From assembly GCA_016195045.1 (NCBI GenBank), contig JACQAJ010000072.1:1-13576 (forward strand): 13,576 nucleotides of DNA. Direction: 5' to 3'. A program made the position numbers and the translations under genes. This stretch comes from Candidatus Azambacteria bacterium (GTDB taxonomy: Bacteria > Patescibacteriota > Minisyncoccia > GWC2-36-17 > JACQAJ01). Positions 5,063 to 9,815 of the stretch are shown here, piece after piece (the first letter of the stretch is position 1; the number at the start of each line of letters is the position of its first letter). The notes under the pieces were generated by a model. The model worked only from the letters and a program-made list of their open reading frames with translations. It made no database searches and was not told the DNA's origin.

Positions 5063-6181
5063 CTAGGACGTAAGCACATTGACGATATTTTTTGAGGTTA
5101 TCGGTATTACCTGAACATCGGGATAAGTATTGTTCCAGGCACGAGTCTTGACTGAAGAAACCCCATTCCATTTACATTCAAAGGCTCGAAGTTCATTATA
5201 TGACTCCTCAACTAGATCTATTTCACTGCCATCCTTAGTACGCCAAAAGTGAGGACGAATCTGATTACTTAATCTTTGGTATTGCTTAAGACGTTCGCTG
5301 ATAAAAAAATTTTCAAAAAGTGACCCTTTGTCTAGACGATTTTCTAGTTGGGAAAAATTATCAATGAGTGCATTTCGAATCCCCGTATCAAAAAAGAATA
5401 TTTTTTCAAATCGAGTTACCTCATCACGCTTATTACGTGCTAAAGCTGGAAGACGAAAAATTATAAAAGATTGTTCCAAAAGCTGAACATATTGCATAAC
5501 TGTTTGACGGCTAACTTCTAATTTTTGAGCAACTTCGTTATAGGAAATTTCATTACCTGACTGAAGAGCCAGTAGGCGGACCAGTTTTTCTATAATGATT
5601 GGTTTACGAATAGTATTGATTCGTAAAATATCACGGAATAAATAATCATTAGCAATAATCCGTAAATCATTTTCTGGATTGACTGAAAAAATAATTCCTG
5701 GGTACATACCAAAACGAATCCTTTCTTCTAAAAGTCGTCTCGTTTCCAGCTCTCCCAGAGAATCAACATATTCTTGATACGAAACCGGATAAAGCATAAA
5801 GGGAATATTTCTCCCCGTTAATGGTTCTACTATCTTATTGGCTAATTCAAAAGAAGATGAGCCGGTTGCAATTATTTTTATCTCTGGATAAGTATCATGA
5901 AGAAGTTTTAATGAAAGGCCAATATTCTCTACTCGCTGAGCCTCATCAAGAACAATAAAATTAGCATCTTTAATAAAAGCTTTCATTTCGGAAGAAGTTT
6001 TATTAGAAAAAGCTTGACGAATATCAGGTTCATCACAAGAAAAATAGACCCCTTTGTATTCTGAGATTAATTCTTTTACGAGGGTTGTTTTTCCAACTTG
6101 TCGGGCACCATAAAGTATTGTTATTCTCTTATCTGCTAAGGATTGAATTATTTTTGATTTTAACCATCTTTTTATAACCAT
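5063..6181 (-). CDS. AAA_14 / DUF4143 ATPase
   Basis: 372 aa, full length for the family of archaeal-type AAA ATPases fused to DUF4143. Walker A is at about residues 25-33 (GARQVGKTT), Walker B at 75-82 (FIVLDEAQ), and sensor 1 near IIATGSSS (103-110). A winged-helix segment follows (EISYNEVAQKLEVSRQTVMQYVQLLE), then the DUF4143 region (FFFDTGIRNAL). A PD-(D/E)xK-like core is near the end (GSEIDLVEE ... RAFECKW). The cellular role of the family is not established; members are common in accessory DNA and have been linked to mobile or defence contexts. It starts 8 nt after a TATAAT box, so the transcript is nearly leaderless. It is the last gene of the minus-strand TA array and has repeat copy A upstream but not downstream. 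Confidence 0.9.
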   Translation of the reverse strand: MVIKRWLKSKIIQSLADKRITILYGARQVGKTTLVKELISEYKGVYFSCDEPDIRQAFSNKTSSEMKAFIKDANFIVLDEAQRVENIGLSLKLLHDTYPEIKIIATGSSSFELANKIVEPLTGRNIPFMLYPVSYQEYVDSLGELETRRLLEERIRFGMYPGIIFSVNPENDLRIIANDYLFRDILRINTIRKPIIIEKLVRLLALQSGNEISYNEVAQKLEVSRQTVMQYVQLLEQSFIIFRLPALARNKRDEVTRFEKIFFFDTGIRNALIDNFSQLENRLDKGSLFENFFISERLKQYQRLSNQIRPHFWRTKDGSEIDLVEESYNELRAFECKWNGVSSVKTRAWNNTYPDVQVIPITSKNIVNVLTS

Positions 6182-6187
6182 ACTTAC

Positions 6188-6216
6188 GATTATATACCTA
6201 TAATCATAAATGTAAA
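6188..6216 (-). promoter_or_regulatory. ATPase promoter with dyad over the -10
   Basis: Minus strand: TTTACA (6211-6216), 16 bp, TATAAT (6189-6194), 7 nt, ATG. The dyad GATTATA-tacc-TATAATC (6188-6205) covers the -10 box and could bind a repressor. Confidence 0.5.
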
Positions 6217-6258
6217 GGCAATTGATGATAAATCGCGACGCATATCATTTCAAAGCAA

Positions 6259-6300
6259 CCAATAGACTTGTCCAACATAGGTTCAACCTTTGTGGTTTAA
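6259..6300. repeat. Degenerate extra copy of the H2 palindrome
   Basis: CAACATAGGTT-c-AACCTTTGTGG followed by TTTAA (6273-6300) is a decayed version of the 23-bp H2 palindrome of the array repeats, including the TTTAA that follows it. Just before it, CCAATAGACTTGT (6259-6271) matches the reverse complement of 4920-4932 in the palindromic element. Together with repeat copy A this explains most of the gene-free stretch 6182-6520. Confidence 0.5.
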
Positions 6301-6328
6301 AATTTAGAATTCAAAATTACCTTATTTA

Positions 6329-6440
6329 CCAAGGACCGCCCTTGGCGAATCTCACACTCTACCATACAGGTTCAACCTGTATGGTTTAACTCGGCTACCA
6401 ACTACTCACTACCAACTACCAACTACAAACTACTCACTAG
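6329..6440 (-). repeat. Array repeat copy A (H1, H2, heptamers)
   Basis: In plus-strand order: H1 CCAAGGACCGCCCTTGG (6329-6345), the conserved link CGAATCTCACACTCTA, H2 with perfect 11-bp arms CCATACAGGTT-c-AACCTGTATGG (6362-6384), TTTAACTCGGCTAC, then six 7-bp units (CAACTAC, TCACTAC, CAACTAC, CAACTAC, AAACTAC, TCACTAG; 6399-6440). The last unit contains the stop codon of the S74 tail fossil. Hairpins H1 and H2 may end transcripts from the AbiEii gene. Confidence 0.9.
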
Positions 6441-6500
6441 TGTATGATTCCCTCGAGTTTCTTCAAGCGAACTTCGAAGTCAGATTGATGGGTTTAAATA
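6437..6500 (-). pseudogene. Fossil C-terminal tail of an S74 fibre gene (copy A)
   Basis: The minus strand reads DFEVRLKKLEGIIH followed by TAG, matching the last residues of the intact fibre at 9812 (DYETRLKKLEGIIH). Upstream of this the homology continues with a one-base deletion (frameshift) around 6484-6497. It starts about 20 nt after the AbiEii stop. No fibre body remains. Confidence 0.85.
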
Positions 6501-6520
6501 TCCTGACCTCATCAGAAAAA

Positions 6521-7183
6521 TTACTCCTCGAAAATTTCATTTTTTAATTTTTCGGCTTCTTTTACGAAGAATATTTGCCACTCTCTTGGCTCTATTTCTT
6601 TTATCATTTTGGGTAAATCAAGGACATCCTTGGCTTTAATAAATTGAGTGGCCAGCTGAATGAAGTCAATGTGCCAATCAAACTTTATCTTCGCCTGAGA
6701 AACAAGATCATTAATTTTGAATCCTTTTTCCTTACAGATAAAATACAAATCAATGTAATCTCTAGCCGTCGTCCGTTGATAGATAGTAAAGAGTTTGTTC
6801 ACCGCTAAATCAATCATGCTTTCTATTTGTAGTCTATTTTTTGAGTCAGGTGTTTCAATTTTAGAAAAAGGAAAATAAGTGAACTCTATTTTTAAAATTT
6901 CGTCATCAAAATGGCAAAAGAAAAGATTTCGATTATAACTCTGATTAAAATCAAGTTTTTTGATACCAAGTTCTTTTTTTACTTTGGTAAAAAAAATATT
7001 AAGTTCTGAGATATTAAATTCTGTTTCTGAAAAAAAATCTAAATCCTCGGAATATCTATGATGTAAATAAAAACCAGCGAGTGCTGTGCCGCCAGAGAGA
7101 CAAAATTTCTTACTTAAAAATTTGTCTAGAGAAAAAATCTCAAGAAATTTTTTCTGTCTTTCCGTTAATATCGAATTTTCCAT
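6521..7183 (-). CDS. AbiEii/AbiGii-type nucleotidyltransferase toxin
   Basis: 220 aa. Type IV TA / abortive-infection nucleotidyltransferase (DUF1814). The GGTAL motif (31-35) and the metal-binding DLDFF (47-51, within HHRYSEDLDFF) form the nucleotidyltransferase core; KIEFTYFP (98-105) may supply the third acidic residue; K130 and RDYIDLYFI (141-149) are the family's C-terminal signature. Known members transfer nucleotides to tRNA or other targets and block growth. Its start overlaps the end of the small partner gene by 44 nt, which suggests translational coupling. No SD is visible. Confidence 0.9.
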   Translation of the reverse strand: MENSILTERQKKFLEIFSLDKFLSKKFCLSGGTALAGFYLHHRYSEDLDFFSETEFNISELNIFFTKVKKELGIKKLDFNQSYNRNLFFCHFDDEILKIEFTYFPFSKIETPDSKNRLQIESMIDLAVNKLFTIYQRTTARDYIDLYFICKEKGFKINDLVSQAKIKFDWHIDFIQLATQFIKAKDVLDLPKMIKEIEPREWQIFFVKEAEKLKNEIFEE

Positions 7184-7370
7184 ATAAAAAAAGATTAACT
7201 AATTCTCTCCTGACTGGATCTATCTTTAAGTCTGGTAGGTATTTTATTAATATTGATTTATTTATTTTTTCTCCATTCAAACCAAAACTCAATATCTGCT
7301 CTAATCGCCAAATAGCATATTCTCGAGGAAACTTTTTTAAATTATTTTCATCTATAGACCAATTATACAT
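7140..7370 (-). CDS. Small partner (putative antitoxin) of AbiEii
   Basis: 76 aa from ATG 7368-7370. The centre (FPREYAIWRLEQILSFG, then INKSILIKYLPDLKIDPVRR) is all-helical and resembles the short proteins that accompany AbiEii toxins in CPR and related genomes (DUF6922-like). A longer in-frame start at 7499 is not credible: its first 43 residues would be encoded by repeat copy B, and the TATAAT at 7377-7382 places +1 exactly on the A of this ATG. The antitoxin role is inferred from position. Confidence 0.7.
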   Translation of the reverse strand: MYNWSIDENNLKKFPREYAIWRLEQILSFGLNGEKINKSILIKYLPDLKIDPVRRELVNLFLYGKFDINGKTEKIS

Positions 7371-7376
7371 ACTTCT

Positions 7377-7382
7377 ATTATA
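7377..7382 (-). promoter_or_regulatory. -10 box of the AbiE operon (leaderless)
   Basis: TATAAT on the minus strand, 6 nt before the ATG. No convincing -35 was found at 16-18 bp. Confidence 0.45.
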
Positions 7383-7442
7383 ACTTAATTCTAAGTAAAA
7401 AGATATTACGCTGTGCCCGAGTCTATTGAAAAATTTCGTAAA

Positions 7443-7554
7443 CCACCTATCATTCCAAGCCGCCAAGAACCGCCCTTGGCGAATTTCACACTCTACCATA
7501 CAGGTTCAACCTGTATGGTTTGATCTCGGCTACCAACTACCAACTACCAACTAG
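7443..7554 (-). repeat. Array repeat copy B
   Basis: Begins with ACCTATCATTCCAAGCCG, shared with copy D. H1 is CCAAGAACCGCCCTTGG (7463-7479), then the link GAATTTCACACTCTA, and H2 with perfect arms (7496-7518) identical to copy A. The heptamer run is the shortest: CAACTAC, CAACTAC, CAACTAG (7534-7554). Just upstream (7404-7427), ATTACGCT and AGTCTATTG recur in the same order as in the palindromic element at 4912-4931. Confidence 0.9.
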
Positions 7555-7621
7555 TGCAAAATTTCCTCGAGTTTTTTGAGGCGATGGCGATTTTCGTAGT
7601 TTATTTGATTAACTTTAAGTT
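7551..7621 (-). pseudogene. Fossil C-terminal tail of an S74 fibre gene (copy B)
   Basis: The minus strand reads LKVNQINYENRHRLKKLEE followed by ILH and TAG; compare LKANQVDYETRLKKLE and GIIH of the intact fibre. The frame is intact over 22 codons with one two-codon insertion (HR). It starts directly after the VapC stop (7622-7624), with no spacer to speak of, and lies in a different frame from VapC. Confidence 0.88.
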
Positions 7622-7993
7622 TCAGATTTTCTTTAATAATAGACCTGGTATTTTCTTAAAATCGTTTATATTTCTCGTGACTAAGGTTGTTCCTGTTATT
7701 AAGGCCGTAGAAGCAATAACACTGTCCATGGTTTTTACTCTATATTTTCGACGAAGCATCCCTGCAATCCTGGCAATTCTTGATTCAACAGGAATAATCG
7801 TTAAGGTTTTTAAAAAATTCTCAAACCATTCAATATCCTGATCAGTTAAGTTAGAAAATCCCAAAAGTTCAATTTCAGTAATTACCGAAATATAAATTGG
7901 AATATTTTGAGAAAAAATATTTTCTAAAAATATTTCTACATTGGAATCGTCTTTTGAGTAATAAATAATTGTATTAGTATCAAGAGTATACAC
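7622..7993 (-). CDS. vapC: VapC toxin, PIN-domain ribonuclease
   Basis: 123 aa, normal for VapC. The PIN-domain acidic residues are in place: D5 (YTLDTN), E40 (SVITEIEL), D90 (TMDSVIAS) and D111 (RNINDF). VapC toxins cleave tRNA or rRNA with Mg2+. The start codon is GTG at 7991-7993, 5 nt after the VapB stop, so the two are an operon. The stop TGA abuts the S74 tail fossil. Confidence 0.93.
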   Translation of the reverse strand: MYTLDTNTIIYYSKDDSNVEIFLENIFSQNIPIYISVITEIELLGFSNLTDQDIEWFENFLKTLTIIPVESRIARIAGMLRRKYRVKTMDSVIASTALITGTTLVTRNINDFKKIPGLLLKKI

Positions 7994-7998
7994 AATAT

Positions 7999-8175
7999 TT
8001 ATTTAAAAATAATTTTTCTATCCCATTCCTGGCGCATTTTTTTTAGTTCTTTAATAGGGTCTGGTTTTTTGTTTTTCCAGATTCCTTTGATCTTTTTTAA
8101 AAGCAAAAGGCGCTCTCCCATGGTAATAAGAGGATATGTATAATTTGTTTGATTTTTCTCCATCGTTGTTTTCAT
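7999..8175 (-). CDS. vapB: VapB-like antitoxin
   Basis: 58 aa starting MKTTMEKNQTNYTY and ending RQEWDRKIIFK. The C-terminal half (GIWKNKKPDPIKELKKMRQE) is the toxin-wrapping type of segment common in CPR VapB-like antitoxins. The N-terminus is not an obvious AbrB or RHH domain. The stop TAA is 5 nt before VapC. The first ATG overlaps a TATAAT-like string, so transcription may start at another -10 (TATAGT slightly upstream) or translation may start at Met5. Confidence 0.72.
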   Translation of the reverse strand: MKTTMEKNQTNYTYPLITMGERLLLLKKIKGIWKNKKPDPIKELKKMRQEWDRKIIFK

Positions 8176-8250
8176 TATATATAACTATATTAACAAATTT
8201 CTGGAATTATTCAATCATTCATTTTATGACATTTCTAGTCTTGGTTTGAC

Positions 8251-8413
8251 AGAAAAAATTTACTACACGAGGCCGTTTACCAAGGACCGTCCTTGGCGAA
8301 TCTCACACTCTACCATAAAGGTTGAACCTGTAGGGTTTAATCTCGGCTACCAACTACTCACTACTCACTACTCACTACTCACTACTCACTACTCACTACT
8401 CACTACCAACTAG
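8251..8413 (-). repeat. Array repeat copy C
   Basis: Begins with AGAAAAAATTTACTACACG (8251-8269), shared with copy D. H1 is here a perfect palindrome, CCAAGGAC-c-GTCCTTGG (8280-8296). H2 (8313-8335) has two base changes that break pairs (CCATAAAGGTT-g-AACCTGTAGGG). The heptamer run is the longest: CAACTAC, seven TCACTAC in a row (8358-8406), then CAACTAG. Confidence 0.9.
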
Positions 8414-8485
8414 TGCAAAATTTCCTCGAGTTTCTTGAGGCGAGTTTGAAATTAGATTGATTAGATTGGAGTTTTTTATTTTCTT
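8410..8485 (-). pseudogene. Fossil C-terminal tail of an S74 fibre gene (copy C)
   Basis: The minus strand reads FQTRLKKLEEILH then TAG in frame. Further upstream the homology (NQSN-type segment) continues after a one-base shift. It runs up to within about 10-15 nt of the RelE stop (8486-8488). Confidence 0.82.
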
Positions 8486-8737
8486 TTATTTATATATATC
8501 CTTTCTATGGCCAATTTTTAAAATCTTAGCAATACCAACGACAACATCAAAAGAAACCCGATAATCGCCTATCCGAAAACGATATTCCCCAAGATCAAAA
8601 TCAGTTAATCGTTCTGCAAAAAAGAGTGGGTCAGGAGAAGACATGTAAAATTCTAACTTATTTTTTATTCTTAATTGTATCTCTCTTGGAAGTTTTTTTA
8701 ATTCCTCAATTGATTTTCTATTAAATAGATACTCCAT
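8486..8737 (-). CDS. relE: RelE/ParE-family toxin
   Basis: 83 aa. RelE fold signature: a two-helix start with IEELKKLPREIQLRIKNKLE, a beta core with YRFRIGDYRVSFDV, and the C-terminal KILKIGHRKDIY with the basic residues typical of ribosome-dependent mRNA interferases. It starts 4 nt after the antitoxin stop, so the pair is an operon. Confidence 0.93.
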   Translation of the reverse strand: MEYLFNRKSIEELKKLPREIQLRIKNKLEFYMSSPDPLFFAERLTDFDLGEYRFRIGDYRVSFDVVVGIAKILKIGHRKDIYK

Positions 8738-8741
8738 AACC

Positions 8742-8972
8742 TTAGACTAATCCAAGTTTCTTATAAACATCCTTGGCAGAAATCCATTTTTTAGAAACAC
8801 GAGCACGAGCAATATCCTTCTTATACTTAACAGAAGTAGACATTTTATAATATTCTTCCAGGGTATCAAATTGCTCGGTTAAAGTATCCCAGACATTCAT
8901 AGGCAAAACCACAACAGGATTTTTACCCATCTTAAAAACTTGAACTTTTTTTAATAGTGTACTGTTTATCAT
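8742..8972 (-). CDS. relB: RelB/Phd-like antitoxin
   Basis: 76 aa from ATG 8970-8972. The N-terminal part (KMGKNPVVVLPMNVWDTL) resembles the strand and helix of Phd/YefM-type antitoxins; the C-terminal part (WISAKDVYKKLGL) should bind the toxin. An in-frame ATG at 9008 would add 12 residues but lies in the -35 element of the promoter. TTGAAA-16-TAGAAT ends 8 nt before the chosen start. Confidence 0.8.
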   Translation of the reverse strand: MINSTLLKKVQVFKMGKNPVVVLPMNVWDTLTEQFDTLEEYYKMSTSVKYKKDIARARVSKKWISAKDVYKKLGLV

Positions 8973-8980
8973 ATTTATAC

Positions 8981-9008
8981 ATTCTACCATCTCATTAAAA
9001 AATTTCAA
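8981..9008 (-). promoter_or_regulatory. RelBE promoter, near-leaderless
   Basis: Minus strand TTGAAA (9003-9008), 16 bp, TAGAAT (8981-8986); predicted +1 is about 2 nt before the ATG at 8972. The -35 lies at the very edge of repeat copy D, so the repeat supplies or borders the promoter. Confidence 0.55.
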
Positions 9009-9162
9009 GAAAAAATTTACTACACGTCACACCTATCATTCCAAGCCGCCAAGGACCGCCCCTTGGCAAATCTCACACTCTACCATAAAGGTTGAACCTG
9101 TATGGTTTAATCTCGGCTACCAACTACTCACTACAAACTACAATCTACAACCTACTCACTAG
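9008..9162 (-). repeat. Array repeat copy D
   Basis: Starts with AGAAAAAATTTACTACACG as in copy C and continues with ACCTATCATTCCAAGCCG as in copy B. H1 is CCAAGGACCGCCCCTTGG (9049-9066), then the link; H2 is CCATAAAGGTT-g-AACCTGTATGG (9083-9105). Heptamers: CAACTAC, TCACTAC, AAACTAC, AATCTAC, AACCTAC, TCACTAG (9121-9162). Confidence 0.9.
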
Positions 9163-9240
9163 TGTATGATTCCCTCGAGTTTCTTGAGACGAGTTTCGAA
9201 ATTAGATTGATTGGTTTTGAGTTCTTTATTTTTCAAAATT
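9159..9240 (-). pseudogene. Fossil C-terminal tail of an S74 fibre gene (copy D)
   Basis: The best-preserved fossil. The minus strand reads ILKNKELKTNQSNFET then RLKKLEGIIH and TAG, a clean match to the intact fibre's ENKTLKANQVDYET and RLKKLEGIIH. The frame is open for about 26 codons. It begins directly after the HicA stop (9241-9243) and is in a different frame from HicA, so the two are not fused. Confidence 0.9.
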
Positions 9241-9450
9241 CTATAAATTTTCTTTAAATTCCTCGTTAGTGAGACCGGCATCTCGAATAATACTCTTAAG
9301 TGTATAAGGGTTCAATCTAGTATGCCGAGGAATAACAATCTTACGTGCACCATTTGTCATAATGATATGTTTACTCCCACCTAAAACCCAAAAATTAGCT
9401 TTTTTGAAAGCAGTGATTGCTCGATCAGATGAAATATCAGTAAAAAGCAT
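9241..9450 (-). CDS. hicA: HicA toxin
   Basis: 69 aa. A small dsRBD-like mRNA interferase. The conserved GGSKHIIM places the catalytic His at residue 28, followed by the IPRH strand typical of HicA (VIPRHTRLNPYTLKSIIRDA). It starts 6 nt after the HicB stop; the gene order antitoxin-toxin is one of the known hic layouts. Confidence 0.92.
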   Translation of the reverse strand: MLFTDISSDRAITAFKKANFWVLGGSKHIIMTNGARKIVIPRHTRLNPYTLKSIIRDAGLTNEEFKENL

Positions 9451-9456
9451 AGAAAT

Positions 9457-9657
9457 TTAAGCAAAAGCAACTTCGATTTCCCGAATTTTTGCCCCTTTCA
9501 ATTCTTCTCTGTCAACTCTTAGATAGGTAGAGATAGCATCCTCGATATTTTCAAACGCTTCTTTTTCTGTCGCTCCTTGACTATGACAGCCTGGAAGCGC
9601 TGGAACATGAATATCGTAACCATATTTACTTTTATGCACAATAATAAGATATTTCAT
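9457..9657 (-). CDS. hicB: HicB antitoxin (short form)
   Basis: 66 aa. Partial RNase H-like fold of HicB: KYLIIVHKSKYGYDIHVPAL, PGCHSQG, then ATEKEAFENIEDAI. There is no obvious C-terminal RHH or HTH DNA-binding domain, so it is a minimal HicB. A clear promoter was not found. Confidence 0.92.
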   Translation of the reverse strand: MKYLIIVHKSKYGYDIHVPALPGCHSQGATEKEAFENIEDAISTYLRVDREELKGAKIREIEVAFA

Positions 9658-9707
9658 AATACTTCTATCTTGCTACAAATAAAAATGATGATCAACCAAG
9701 ATTTTTT

Positions 9708-9815
9708 CCTAAGGACCGCCATTGGCGAATCTCACACTCTACCATACAGGTTGAAACCTGTATGGTTTAATTTCGGCTACCAACTACCAACTACTCACTA
9801 CAACCTACTCACTAG
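9708..9815 (-). repeat. Array repeat copy E (genuine 3' flank of the fibre gene)
   Basis: H1 is degenerate (CCTAAGGACCGCCATTGG, 9708-9725). H2 keeps perfect 11-bp arms with a 2-nt centre (9742-9765). Heptamers: CAACTAC, CAACTAC, TCACTAC, AACCTAC, TCACTAG (9781-9815). The last unit contains the TAG of the intact 800-aa fibre gene. This shows that copies A-D derive from the 3' end plus 3' flank of such a gene. It also separates HicBA from the fibre. Confidence 0.9.

Noticed and set aside
7081..7841. Plus-strand open frames over AbiEii, its partner and VapC
   Set aside because: They are antisense to genes with clear family motifs, and translation gives no recognisable domain.
8973..9008. ATG at 9006-9008 as start of RelB
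   Set aside because: It lies in the -35 element (TTGAAA) of a well-formed promoter whose +1 is next to the ATG at 8972.
9159..9240. HicA fused to the S74 tail
   Set aside because: HicA has its own TAG at 9241-9243 and the tail is in another frame, so no fusion protein is made.
6329..9815. Classical integron attC sites
   Set aside because: The H2 centre contains GTTGAAC/GTTCAAC, which fits the GTTRRRY/RYYYAAC cores, but there is only one such core per repeat instead of two separated core sites flanking a bulged stem, and no integron integrase is in the window. The match is probably chance; only the cassette layout is integron-like.
6329..9815. CRISPR array
   Set aside because: The repeats are 110-160 bp, about 0.6-1.1 kb apart, and the intervals are coding; the heptamer runs have no spacers. 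There are no cas genes.
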